A DNA stretch of 64,000 bases from Pleurostoma richardsiae (taxonomy: Eukaryota; Ascomycota; Sordariomycetes; Calosphaeriales; Pleurostomataceae): the NCBI GenBank assembly GCA_030052745.1, contig JANBVO010000030.1, positions 1 to 64,000 of the forward strand. Reading direction: 5' to 3'. A model generated the notes under the pieces. It ran no database searches. It was not told where the DNA came from and worked only from the letters and a program-made list of their open reading frames with translations. Of this stretch, positions 11,623 to 23,116 are shown piece by piece (positions within the stretch are counted from its first letter, which is position 1; the number at the start of each line of letters is the position of its first letter). The position numbers and the translations under genes were made by a program.

Positions 11623-12407
11623 CGTGCTTATTCTGCTGATTTCTGCCGTTCGAAATGCTGCGATGCGGACGGATCAATTGAGACTTCATGACCCTTTGCA
11701 CTGCAGACAGCTTCCTGACGCTATGAACCGGATTTAAGAGACGCGGAGTACGGAGTACCACTCCGGAGTTTTAGAACTCCGGCGAGTTTGAGTGTTCTCG
11801 ATCGGGAAGGATTGACTGCTACTGCGTGCCTGCCTGGTACCTAAGGTGGGCTGGGTGGGTATTCAGGAGATCGTCCTCGACCCGGGGCAATGGTAACAGA
11901 TGCTGCAAGTAATTGCTGATTGGAAGCCGCAGAGGCAAGTCTCCACACGAGTGTTCTCTATGGACGGATAATCGGTTAATAGGAGTGCTCCTACTAATAT
12001 ATCATTGAATAGGTGGTTTCATGGTGACGTTGCTGTTAAGTTTATCTTGTTCTGAATTGGAAGGAGCTGCTGAACTTGTAAATAGAAAGCCATAAACCGG
12101 AAAGCGCGATGGCCGTGTCTACCCAAAGAGGTTTAGCTAGTAATTACGATTGGAAAGGACAGAGATCATAGTAGGAGGAATGATAGAAACGAGGAGTGGA
12201 TGAGATGAATTCCCAACGGGTCTCTATCTGGAATCGTGTAAGGAATAACCAGAGAGCATTTGGCATACAGATATCAGAGACAGAAGCAATAAGTGAGTGT
12301 TGAAGTGAACAACATGAATGAGAGGCGGAAGGAAAGTTGGGCCATACAAGACACCTCGGCCTTATTTCTTTTTCATATTTACAGCTTTAGCTTTATTTGC
12401 GGGCCCT
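11623..12407. other. intergenic
   Basis: Promoter side of the hydrolase and 3' side of the amadoriase. AT-richer than its neighbours in 11930-12320. No gene or RNA recognised. Confidence 0.4.
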
Positions 12408-13895
12408 TCAAGGTGCTTTAACTCCCAGTACGTCCCGTATGTCCTTCACCTCAGTTCCTGGCCTGGTCACATTCCTGACTTCCTTCCGTCCTCCATACCT
12501 CCACTCCTTCTTCAGGCCACGCTCCCGCCCTTCAAGTGCATCCGCGATGTAGTCGCCAATAATGGGAAACATCTTGAACGCGTGACCGCTGTCACCTGTT
12601 GCCAGGAGCAGGTCCGGGTGTTCAGGGTGATTGTCGATGAGATAATGCGAGTCTGGCGAGTCAGTACACCAGCAAACGCGGGCCTGTAGAAGTGGTCGGT
12701 CCAGGAATTGCGGCATCACGGCGGCGATGAAGCTTTTGACTCCTTCCACTGCTTCGGCGGGAATACCGTCCTCTGGGTGGTCGCTGGCGTAGCGTGGGAC
12801 GGAGAAGATGGTCTGTTTGCCGGTTTTGGGGTCGGTATACTCGCCTTCGCGACACTGGTACCCTGGGAAGGCATTGCAAATTTTCATGAGTTCTGAGTAA
12901 AAACGAAATCAGGATCAAGCATCACATAAGAAGCGCTGACACTGAGGGAAGAGTCAAGCTTACTGGTCTCTGGGTCAGGTTCAAAGGTGAAGCCTAACTC
13001 CATGTTGTCGATAACGGGTATGCCCTTCCACTGCTCGATCTCCTCCTCGGATAGCTCCACGTGAGCAAGCGTCCAGCATTTCGACCAAAGCTGCGTTGAT
13101 AGGATATCTGGCAGTAACCCTGGAGATGCAGCTCCGGTGGATAAGATGTATCTCTCGGCCTTGATGATGTCTCCCGAAGCGACCTTGATTCCAAGCAACG
13201 CGTTGTTTGGCCCTATTTCCAGGCCCGTCATCGTCCCTTCACTTCCAGAGACGAACTTAACGCCCATCTTCTCTGATTCCGCTGCCCACCTCTCAAGGGC
13301 CTTTCTCGCGTGCGCCCACCCGGCTTCGCTGTTCCACAGGCCTTTCCACTCCTCCAGACCAGGTGCATCTGCCAGCTGAGGACAGTATTTCACGATCTGA
13401 TCCTTGCCCTCTATCAGGTCCACCGAGTCGGCTGCACCGGCCCTTTTGAGGTTTTCATAGGACTCCTTCAGGTTCTGAGCGGCGTCTGGGTCCCCACTCG
13501 TCGTAGTTATGCGGCCCTGGGTTGCTAGGCTTAGTATTATATTATGCAAAGTGCATCAATTGCGAGACAGCATACCGTCTCATGAAAGACTCCATCCCAT
13601 ATGGGTTGTCGCCAGGCACGTAAGGCCTCCAGTGCCAGCTCTGTATATAACTCCTCTTCATACTCTGTTCGTATGATTTTATTGAGGTCGTGGGCAGCTG
13701 AGTCTAGACTTGGCCAAGCATGTCTATCAATGCACACAATGTTGATATATCCACGCTTGGCCAAGTGATAGGCTGTGCTGATGCCAAATGTTCCACTTGA
13801 GATAATATCTTCATCAGTCCAGTTATAGTACCACATCAATAGAACGATACGTACGCGCCAATGATGAGAATTGACGAGTCCTTTGAGAGCGCCAT
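12408..13895 (-). CDS. fructosyl amino acid oxidase (amadoriase) family
   Basis: Four exons (13895-13855, 13795-13576, 13516-12964, 12892-12408) total 433 codons. The first intron splits the dinucleotide-binding motif, and splicing restores ILIIGAGTFGISTAYHLA (Rossmann GxGxxG for FAD). GFTFEPDPET joined to KLMKICNAFPGY, and CWCTDSPDSHYLI with the Cys that carries covalent FAD in this family, plus LLATGDSGHAFK, identify the amadoriase/sarcosine-oxidase group. Such enzymes oxidatively deglycate fructosyl amino acids and release H2O2; many are peroxisomal. This protein ends in GVKAP, not a PTS1 tripeptide, so peroxisomal import is not supported. It is divergent from the OPT transporter across 864 bp, which may link peptide uptake to deglycation (inference). 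Confidence 0.88.
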
Positions 13896-14759
13896 GCTTG
13901 CGTCTTCTCACTCGCTGAAATGAAGACGAGCGTGGATTATTGAAACGGAGATAGCGACTTTCCTTTCCAGCAGTTGGTTTCCCTCAGTAATTTTGTGTTT
14001 GATGTGGTTATTAAGCGATCGTTAAGACGGGGGCTGCCGGGCCAGCCCGACCGACGAATCTGTGCGCTATGGCCTGACGTGAAAGAATGAGGCGATTCAG
14101 ATACCGGCGAGAACGGCTGTCACACAGCGAATCTGATTGGGTTCGCCTGGACCTTCCTCACTACTCAACCATCAAGGGTTGCTAATCCAACGCACTGCTG
14201 TGGGGCAGTTGAATGCCTTGAATGGAAGGTGACTATGGGGGCAACCGATCTCTGCCATTGAAAAGGGTAAAGTCCCGGCTGGACCTTCCACCACGTTAGA
14301 CTGACTAGACAGGGACGTCAGTTCGTTTTTTTCAGTGGGCGAGTCGGCACACGAGCCTGTATCTTATCTATCTATTTCGGACAACTTTACATACGCATCG
14401 CGTGTAAAATCTGGTCACGTCGTGCGCTCATTCGACCGCAGAATTAGCTAGCCTTCGCGCCATCGCCACAAGCTTTCAACCCCACAAGCAGAGAGGGTCC
14501 GGGACTTGAGATCGCAGGAAAAGACTCAGCCCCGTTTGATAACGTTATCACGCAAGTGCCGTCCCGGCTGCACTAGCAGGATGAGAAGACGGAGGTACTC
14601 CGTATCGCCCCGGGTATCCTTGCAGGGAGCCTGGACAAGGGCTTCTGGGGACGTGATGTCTTTACCTACCTGTATATAAGGCAACTAAGTCGTATGGCCT
14701 TCCCCGTTCCCAGGTCAGGCGAAGCTCTCTGAGTTCCCTCCTAAGCCAGATCCCACACA
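13896..14759. promoter_or_regulatory. divergent promoter region, amadoriase/OPT
   Basis: Separates two divergently transcribed genes. On the OPT side a TATA box (TATATAA, 14673-14679) lies about 85 bp before the ATG. No other defined operator could be assigned by eye. Confidence 0.5.
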
Positions 14760-17267
14760 ATGGCAGCAAACAGTGAGCAAGAGGCGGGCGTGGAAGTGAA
14801 AAGTGCGAGCCAGAGGGGTGAAAAGGAGGTTGAACTCTCTCCTCCTGAACTGCACGGCGATGTCGAGGCCGGCACTATCGACAAGGTCCTCGACACTTCC
14901 ATTGGCGCCGTCGACCAGGTTTTCACGATCGACAGCGACAATTCGCCATTTCCAGAAGTTCGTGCCAATGTGCCCAACACCGATGATCCCTCAACGCCAG
15001 TCAACACGCTGCGCATGTGGCTGGTCGGCGTCATCTTCACCATGGTCGGTACTGGCATCAACCAATTCTTCAGCATGCGCTATCCCTCCGTGACCATCTC
15101 CTCGCTAGTTGCCCAGCTGTTGGCCTTTCCTGTCGGCACCACGCTCGCTCGCATCCTTCCTGTGAAGACTGTGCGCCTGTTCGGCAAATGGGACTTGGTT
15201 ATCAACCCTGACCATCATTTCAACATCAAGGAGCACTGTGTCGTTACGATCATGTCGAACCTGGCCTTTGGACCTTCGTGGGCAACAGACATCATCCAGG
15301 CACAAGTGGCACCGACATTCTTCAACCTCGACACTCCCCGCGCGTACCAATTCCTCCTTGGACTCACAATGCAGTTATTCGGATTAGGACTTGCTGGTCT
15401 GTCGTACAGGTTCATCGTGGAGCCTCCTCATATGATCTGGCCATCGACGCTTGCGAATGCCGCCCTCTTCCAGACTCTTCACTCAAGGATGAATCCTCCA
15501 GCTAACGGCTGGACAATCTCGAGATACCGCTTCTTTACAATTGTCTTTGTGTGCTCCTTCTGCTGGGTACGTACCAGAAAGGAAGGATGCAGTGGTGTTT
15601 CACGGCTGACGGAGTACAGTACTGGTTGCCGGGTTTCCTGTTCACAGCCCTCAGCACATTTGCCTTCATCTGCTGGGCTGCTCCAAGTGAGTTTTTCTAC
15701 ATCTCAACACTGGGGGCACCAGTTGACAAGTTCGCACTACAGACAACACAGTGGTTAATAACCTGTTTGGGATGTCGACTGGTCTAGCCTATCTACCTGT
15801 CACCTTCGACTGGTCCCAGATCGCCTACAATGGCTCTCCTTTGGTGGTCCCTTTCTGGGCACAGGCTAATGTCTTTGCCGGTTGGGTGGTTATATTCGCC
15901 CTCATCACCCCTATTCTATACTATACAAACACCTGGTACACGGCATACCTACCATTTTCCGGCAGCAACACTTACGATAACACGGGCAGCACCTACAACG
16001 CCACCCGGGTTGTAGACCAACATGGAAACTTCATAGAGGAGGCATACAAGGCCTACAGCCCCATTTTCATGCCCGTCACCTTCGCTCTCTCGTACGGATG
16101 TTCCTTCGCCGTCATGACTTGCGTGCCGACCTTCGTCTTCCTCAACTACTGGCGGGACATCTTCGGCGCATTGAAGCCTGACCGCAAGAAGGACATTCAC
16201 GCTCGTTTGATCGAACAGTACAAGGACGTGCCGTGGTGGTGGTATGGCGTGATGGCGGTCATCGTGCTTGGCCTGGCCATCATGGTACAGGAAGTGTTCC
16301 ATACCGAGATGCCCGTCTGGGGCGTCTTCCTCGCGTTCGGCATGGCGCTGCTGTACCTCATCCCAACAGGCTCCGTGTATGCCGTGGCAAACCTCAACAG
16401 CAACGTCTTGACCGTCCTGGGCGAGATCATCTCGGGCTACCTCATCCCCGGCAAACCCATCGTGCTGCTCATCTTCAAGTTCTACGCGTACACGGGTCTG
16501 AGCCAGGCGATGCTCTTCGCGAGCGACATGAAGCTGGGCCTGTACCTCAAGATCCCGCGGCGCACTCTCTTCGTCGCACAGCTGACGGCGTGCATCCTCG
16601 GCTCGCTGACGCAGAACGCCGTCCTGCTGTGGATGCTGCACCACGTCGACCAGATCTGCAGCCCCGACCAGCCCAACGGGTACACATGCCCGCAGGGCAC
16701 GGTCAACTTCTCCTCGAGCGTCATCTGGGGCGCCATCGGCCCCGCGCGGCTGTACAGCGTCGGAAAGATCTACTCGGGGCTGCTGCACCTGTTCTGGATC
16801 GGCGCGCTGCTGCCGGTGGTGACGTTCCTCGCGAAGAGGAGGTGGCCGCAGAACAAGTTCCTGCGAAACCTGCACTGGCCGCTTTTCTTTGCGGGGACAG
16901 GGAACGTGCCTCCCGCGACGGGGATCAACTACACATCGGCATTTGTGGTGTCCTTCATCTTCAACAAGTGGATCAAGGGTAAATATGGGCAATGGTGGGC
17001 AAAGGTGAGTTCTGTCTATGTCACGCATCGTCTTCTCTATACGTGGCATACTAACTTCTCTCCTTCCAGTACAACTACGTCCTGTCGGCTGCGTTGGATT
17101 CGGGACTAGCCGTCTCTGCGGTCATAGTCTTCTTTGCCGTCGTCTTTCCCGGAGTGTCGGTGACGTGGTGGGGAAACACCGTCCAGAGCACCACAATTGA
17201 CGGCAAGGGCACGCCGTGGAAGGCCATTCCGGCGAACGGGACGTTCGGACCGACGACGTGGTCATGA
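14760..17267 (+). CDS. oligopeptide transporter (OPT family)
   Basis: Four exons (14760-14 to 15566, then 15620-15686, 15743-17004, 17070-17267; the first begins at 14760) give 778 codons, the usual length for fungal OPT proteins. The family motif NPDHHFNIKEHCVVTIMSN (variant of NPGPFNxKEH) lies at about residues 154-172 and LKIPRR (variant of KIPPR) near residue 555. Many hydrophobic segments lie between, consistent with 12-16 membrane passes. The acidic, Ser/Glu-rich N-terminus is cytosolic. The family imports tetra- to hexapeptides, glutathione-type peptides or metal chelates with protons across the plasma membrane. Splice joins recover FCW-YWLPGF, AAPNNTVVNN and WAK-YNYVLSA. Substrate cannot be told from sequence. 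Confidence 0.93.
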
Positions 17268-17972
17268 GTATGGTCTAGTTGTGCCACTGTGGTCTGCGAA
17301 GCGGAACGTGAGTGTTGTGGTGGATAGATTAGATACTTACCAACATAGCAGATATATGATTATTGTGAAGGAGGAAGTATCAAGGGTTCTTTCTCATGGA
17401 TGGGGCCGTCGGGGGCCTGTGACGACGCCTCCATGCTGTCCCGGCATCCTTTCGAGAAACTTCCAGCCTGCTAATAAGCTGATTTGATGCTTTCCCTTAA
17501 GGGCAGTTGCGTGGGTAGTTTGAAATCGCGGAGTGACTTGCAAGAATGCTTTCTCAAGCAGTACGGAGCAATCCAGCGAGAAGACAGGAGGCGTAACGTA
17601 GATATTAGTCAGTCAGGTCAGTGTCGCTTGCGGCGCGGGGTAACATTAGGTCCGCTTACCGCCTTATCGCTGCTATCCAACGCCCGGGATTGGTCCGCTC
17701 TGAAAATCAACGGGTGGATTCCGGGACCGAGGTGGATACGAAGCGCCGTCACTGACGCCAATGCCGCTGCCATTGCATACAAAGAAGTGTTTGGTGAGAG
17801 CAGAGGTATCTTGGGTACCTAGGTAAGGTAGGTAGGTAGGTATTTATATGGTTTGGACAGACGGCATTCCACTCATTTCAATTCAGGAAAGTTGAGATCT
17901 ACCCGCCTATCGTTCCAAGTCCATGCGTCAATGCCCCCGATCTGAACATCGAGCTTAACATCGTACTATTCC
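17268..17972. other. intergenic with TAGG microsatellite
   Basis: 3' region of the OPT gene and promoter of the next gene. Holds the repeat listed separately at 17814-17844. No coding region recognised. Confidence 0.4.
17814..17844. repeat. TACCTAGGTA palindrome plus GGTA tandem repeat
   Basis: A perfect palindrome TACCTAGGTA (17816-17825) runs into a short tandem repeat of the tetramer GTAG/GGTA. The same decamer occurs at 6301-6310, and related TACCTA strings occur in several other intergenic regions of the window. Confidence 0.7.
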
Positions 17973-18565
17973 ATGATGACTGCCCTGCAAAACATACCTT
18001 TGGCGGCATACCCCCTCGGTGCCGGCCTGCTTGTGACCTCATCCTTCCTCTTCGGCAACGTCGGCCTCTCTCTCGTAGGCCCCTTACCCATCATCAAGGG
18101 CGAAATTGGCACCATCGAGCTGAGCACCAAGTCGCGTCTGCGTATCTGGCGTCTCTTTTTCGATGAGGCAGCCGTGAGTTCATTCTACCTACCTATCCAT
18201 CAATTTCTTGGCTGTATATGTCGATTGTTAACAGCGAGATTCAGTTCTACGTCCTCCGAGGCACGCCCCTCACCATGGCGCTGCACCTCGCAGTCCCCTT
18301 TCTTTCGCCCTCCCCGCTCGCCCGCAATCTGGCCATCGCGTCCGCGGTATGGAGCGCGCTGGTAATTGCATATACGGGCGCGGCGATCCAGCCGACCAAC
18401 AAATCGCTTATAGCCTTGGATGACCGAGAGGTGCTGGCTGAGGCAGAGGACAAGGAGGCGAACCGCTTGATTGCGCAGTGGGATCGGCTGCACAAGGGGC
18501 GGTTCCTGATGTACGGCGGCGCGTGGGCAGCTGGGCTTGGAGCCTTGATTGCGACGCTAACTTGA
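17973..18565 (+). CDS. DUF1772 / anthrone-oxygenase-like membrane protein
   Basis: Two exons (17973-18173 and 18245-18565) give 174 codons. About four hydrophobic segments are visible: YPLGAGLLVTSSFLFGNVGL at the start, a second around the splice join (MALHLAVPFLS), ASAVWSALVIAYTGAAI, and GGAWAAGLGALIATL at the end. Between them is the conserved-looking PTNKSLIAL and a charged stretch ending LIAQWDRLHKGR, which matches the DUF1772 pattern. Some DUF1772 proteins are anthrone oxygenases in polyketide pathways, but no polyketide synthase is nearby, so a biosynthetic role is not supported here. Function unknown. Confidence 0.75.
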
Positions 18566-20012
18566 GGGGAAGGATTGTGGCGTCAGTGCTCTTAATGGTG
18601 AACCAGTGGTTGTCTTGTCCGGTAGCTCGTCAGGTAGATAAAGGGACTAATTATTTCTACTACAATTGCAATGCAGCATTTCTATAGACCGAGTCGGCAA
18701 TTGCCTCCTCGAAGGCATTTGCTAGGGGCTTGCCCGTCTTCTGTTCTCGATTGATTCGCTGATATGGAGAATGTAACACATGAATCTTGTACCAATGGCC
18801 TAATAAGGGAGTTTTTGGCTAGTAGCACCTGTGGGCCTCCATAGGTACTCAGTGCACGACTAGTCTGACGTCCAGACTTCGCGACGAGGGAGTAGAGAAA
18901 TCAAGAAATATGAGAGTAACTCACAAGATTCACCAGTCGAGTAAGCGAGGTCACCCACCCAGGGAGAGTGTTCTCGCGGCTCGAGACCTCCCTCATATCA
19001 TGGACGGGATATTCGTGAGGTCTGCCTTTACGGCTCAGGCGGGACGAACGCAGTAGCAGCTACCAAGAACTGGTCTATCGATTTGGCATCAAGGCACACC
19101 ATGGATAGGTAGCTCGTTTTCGAAATGCATCGTGGCACTTCTTTGGGTCTAAAAGATGATGTCTCAAGAAACATTGTGGCGGGACCGCGATCTTCTCCCC
19201 TCAGGGAGACCTAGGGTCTGAATTGTCTAGTCAAGGAGCTTATGGATACGATGAATGACAAAAGGACACGGACATACTGATGCTACATCACTCGTGGCTC
19301 ATTGGAAAGTTAGATTCAAGGGATCCCAACCCTTTCGTAGCGGAAATGTTTGGAGAATTCCGAGATTCTCGCCACAGAACCGTGGGATGCATATACAATG
19401 CTATGGGCTTGGATTTAAGGTCTCAAACGTGGAATGGGACGCAGGTAGAGATATAACTTGGCAATTCAAGAGTTGCTGCAAATTGCGAGACGCCATCAAG
19501 GGACGCTCAATATGCAGCACGTGGGTCCCTGTCACGCTGCAACCTCAGGCTCGTCTCGTCTGAACTCGATAGCACCCTATAGATCTAATTAGGTGGTGCT
19601 TTTTCCAACAGCGGTGAGGTAGCTGGGGAGCGCGGTGGCCTAACGGTTAAACACCCTCTTCCTTCGAAAACAGCTTTCATCCTATGACCCTCAGAAACGG
19701 CCCCCTACCGTACTTGCCCTCATGACGCATGCTGGGGAGGAGGGATAAGCCGCAAAATAATACCCGCAAAGCCGAAAAGGCAGGGGGCGCGGTAGCTGGG
19801 ACGCTTAGATCCCAGGCTGGGCCTGATAAAGTGAAGAGGGGCATGATTGGCGGTCTTCTCTTTTTGACCTCCCGGCACTATGCTCCCTGTTCGAATCCCG
19901 TCTTGCCACACTTTTTTCCCTCCCACGTGTCATCTGTTTTCCTTTTTGTCCTAACCCCTTGTCAATCAGGAACGGCGTAAACACATCTCTATATCCAGTT
20001 GTCTCAGGATGG
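18566..20012. other. intergenic with possible Pol III unit
   Basis: 1.4 kb without a protein gene that I can support. It holds the possible RNA polymerase III unit described at 19626-19917. Confidence 0.4.
19626..19917 (+). other. possible Pol III transcription unit
   Basis: TGGCCTAACGG (from about 19637) fits the A-box consensus TRGYNNARNNG. TGTTCGAATCC (from about 19888) fits the B box in 10 of 11 positions. A T6 run (19912-19917) follows as a terminator, with an earlier T5 at 19861-19865. The A-to-B spacing of about 250 bp is too long for an ordinary tRNA, and the putative T-stem does not pair well. It could be an unassigned Pol III RNA of roughly 240-290 nt or chance. I could not match it to U6, SRP, RNase P or MRP RNA. 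Confidence 0.25.
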
Positions 20013-21157
20013 TCAGATATCGTCCCCGCGAAGCGTTATCTTCTCAAGTGTGTGCGCAATGATATATGCCTTCTTGTATTGTTCCCCCTCTCTTATGTCG
20101 ACAGCTTGGCTTGCAGATAATCGCCCCAGGGCCAATAATTCCAGCTGACGCGAAGCATTGCTAGCCAGCATGACACAGGCTTGAGCATCAGGAGTACCCT
20201 GGGCGAACATTGCCATCGCCAATAGTGCTTGCACCGAAAGCAAACTCGGAGCTTGCAGAATGATTTCAGGAATCACTACAGTGGCATTGTCGTAGAAACC
20301 GCGGCTGATATCGGATATGTCGCCCTCTGAGCCTGGAGCCGTCTTGACTCGAATCGCCAGAGCTGTAACGGCATTCACGACAGCCCATCTGGCAGGATTA
20401 TCAGTTGGCCCGAACAGACTAGCGGAATACTGAGCTTCGAGGAGCATGGCAAAGCTCGATAGATCTAAGAGCTGATGCTCTGCCATGACTTCAGTAAAAG
20501 AGTTTTGAATCAACCGTCTTGCAATCTGTTGGGGTAAGAGCGGTGTCAATCTGCGACCGGTAGCCGCCTCCCCGACACGTCCCTTCAACGTCCTGAAATG
20601 TTCGCCGTACACGTCTGGGAGCAGGAAATCTGCAACTATTGGAGGACGGTTTCTGACTCCAGGTTGTATCTGACATAGATCAAGAGATGTTGTAACTTGT
20701 GGTAAAGTTGGCTCCCTTCGCGGTAGATCCGTCAGCGTTTCGTTCGGAAGTGGTGTTATCGAGGCGGTGGATGCGCGCCCAATATCTGTATTGAGGCTGA
20801 TGCTCTCCGCTGGTTTATCCAGCCGGTCTCTAGTATCCTCGATACCATATTTCCTGACAGCAACTTAGTGAGTCATGACTACAGCGTCGATCCAAAGTCC
20901 ATATTCGAACCTTTTCGCTGGCCCTCGGGTCTTCCGGACCGCTGCGTAACTACATTCTGCGCTATTCGTGACGCAGAGAGTGCACTTTGGTGTCCTGCCA
21001 TCGCATCGAGCTTTACGGGCTCTGCAGCGCGTACACGCCTGTCAAATATCAGTAAAGAAGAGAATGGTGGTGCCCGAATCTATCGCTAGCTCACTATGAA
21101 AATCCTCGATGGCCTAGGATGTATTGCTTCTACTGCCGCCGTGTCGGTGGGGTGCAT
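20013..21157 (-). CDS. Zn(II)2Cys6 transcription factor
   Basis: Three exons (21157-21095, 21038-20911, 20853-20013) total 344 codons. Exon 1 encodes MHPTDTAAVEAIHP; splicing then brings in the zinc cluster ACTRCRARKARCDGRTPKC followed by TLC and VTNSAEC, i.e. C-x2-C-x6-C-x6-C-x2-C-x6-C at about residues 23-50. It is followed by a basic stretch (RKTRGPAKR). The remainder resembles the C-terminal part of short fungal regulators, with long helices and no full-length middle homology region. It is divergent from the opsin-like gene (584 bp apart), so it may regulate that gene (inference). At about 343 residues it is short for the family, but small Zn2Cys6 factors are common. Confidence 0.85.
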
Positions 21158-21741
21158 GGTAGAGTCGAAAGGAGAAAGGGGGCAGAGAGATTTGCTTCCG
21201 CTTTTCATCCGTCTTCCATCGCCTAAAATGCTTAGGATTCGTATGGAGAAAGGATGGAGTCACCGGAGAACGGAACGCTCTTGTGGACGAGAGTGCCGAC
21301 TCGGAGTGATAAGCGTCAAGCTAACCTGCGGAAGCATATTTTGTATCCGCCAGCGCTTGACCTTTAGTATTAGTCAGGCGAGGCGGAGCCGGATACATGA
21401 CACGACTGTCTATTGGGCAGACAATTTGTTTCCGGTATTATTATGGAGTCGCATTTACATCCGCTCAGTGACCGCGATTATTCAACTTACAAGGTGCTCG
21501 CGGCGGATCAAATGGATATGGAATGGAGGATGCTCCTGGCGGGATCTTCCGTGGTCTCATCTTTAAGGAGGTCGTTTCCTAGGGCCACTACAACTATAAG
21601 AGGCAGCCTCTCCTCTACCCATCTTCTCGTTCGATGTCCACCACCTTCTTAAGACGAAGAGTCTCGGCGGTTTCCTCACGCTAGATATTCAAGCACACCA
21701 ACCTTCGCCCCTCTGAAAGAAGAACTCGGTCTCTATCCATA
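21158..21741. promoter_or_regulatory. divergent promoter region, Zn2Cys6 factor/opsin-like
   Basis: Shared upstream region of two divergent genes. A CCCCT pentamer (complement of the STRE core AGGGG) lies about 35 bp before the opsin-like ATG. The related yeast Hsp30 group is stress induced, so a stress element would fit, but a single pentamer is weak evidence. Confidence 0.35.
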
Positions 21742-22665
21742 ATGACCCTCATGCTGCGCGGGAACGACGCCCTCAACGTCAATCCCTTGGCGAACGCGGA
21801 CGAGACCCTATCCTTGCATGGATCCGACTGGCTGTGGGCCGTCACGGCCATCTATATTGTGGCATTCGTGAGTTGTTCATCTGCTTTGAACGGCTATCTC
21901 ATACAGACACTAACGAGTCCTATGGTTCTGTAGATTGGTTTGTTGAGTCTCTGCTTCACCGCTCCCGAGAGCAAGCGGGTCTTCCACTACCTTTTCACTG
22001 TCGCCCTGCTTGTCGGTGCGGTAACATATTATGCCCAAGCTTCCGATCTGGGCTGGAGCGTGGTCCAACAGGCCGATCAACTCGGCCATGGAGAGACCCG
22101 TCAGATGTTTTACGCCAAGTATATCAACTGGGTCGTCTCCTTCCCCTCGATCGCCCTGGCTCTCGGCCTCCTATCTGGCGTCTCGTGGACTACAATCTTT
22201 TGCAACATCTCCATCGCGTGGCTCTGGGTCCTCACCTATCTCGCTGCTGCTTACACAGCCACGGACTACAAGTGGGGCTTTTTTGCCTTCGGTACACTCT
22301 CGTGGCTCATCCTAGCGATGAGCACGATGAATGAGAGTCGTGAGGAGGCGACACGCCTTGGCATTGGACGCGACTACATCATCCTGGCGGGGTGGCCGAA
22401 CCTCCTGTGGCTGCTGTACCCCATCGCGTTCGGACTCAGCGATGGCGGCAACCGCATCGGGGTCACCAGCAGCTTCATCTTCTTTGGTGTCCTCGATGTG
22501 CTGATGATCCCAGTATTCAGCTTCGTTTTCGTGCTCATGGCTCGCAGATGGGACTGGGGCAGGCTCAACCTCGACTTCAGCGAGTACCGTGGCTCCGGGC
22601 ATCATCGGACACTTTTGGATAAGGAGCCACAAGTAGCCACTGCCGCTGTCACCGCTTCTGACTAA
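21742..22665 (+). CDS. opsin-related protein (Hsp30/Yro2-like), no retinal lysine
   Basis: Two exons (21742-21867 and 21934-22665) give 286 codons with seven hydrophobic segments of the microbial rhodopsin fold. Helix C reads KYINWVVSFPSIALAL where bacteriorhodopsin has RYADWLFTTPLLLLDL, so the Schiff-base counter-ion Asp becomes Asn and the proton-donor Asp becomes Ala. Helix G reads FGVLDVLMIPVFSF, where the retinal-binding Lys would be and Ile is found. It therefore cannot bind retinal by a Schiff base and belongs with the opsin-related/Hsp30-type proteins of fungi, which sit in the plasma membrane and are linked in yeast to stress and Pma1 control. Function in this organism unknown. Confidence 0.88.
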
Positions 22666-23116
22666 ACAGGCAAGAAAGTCAGAGTTACGAAGGCATCGGC
22701 TCTAATCAGTTTGGTACCTCCTCCACTTTCTCGTGTTCATTGAGAGGATCGTTAGAGGACGTGAAGACGGTGGGCAGCAACAGGATTGTTGTGACTATAT
22801 CAGTAACTTTTCATACTTTGTTTTTGTTCTTTTCTTATACTGATCTTGGGTTTTATTTTTATGGAGATTGTCTAGATAATTAATCTGCACTAAGCCGAAT
22901 CATCGTCAATTCTAGACGGTCGCTCGAGTGTATCCGCCTCTCAACCATAGTTATCCTCAAACGCAATATTGTTGCGCATCTCGAATTCCGATTGGGGATG
23001 TGATGTATCTCGCGCACTGCCTCTCAAAGTCTTCTAAGTCTTATCGTGCTATCCCCATAATCACCGCTGGGGCTCGTACGCATGCCCAGCCGAATACTCA
23101 TTGCAAGAGAGCTGTC
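22666..23116. other. convergent intergenic region
   Basis: Lies between the 3' ends of the opsin-like gene and the amine oxidase. T-rich around 22810-22860, as expected for polyadenylation regions. No gene seen. Confidence 0.4.

Noticed and set aside
17973-18565. Reading the DUF1772 gene as part of a polyketide cluster
   Set aside because: No polyketide synthase, methyltransferase or other tailoring gene lies nearby.
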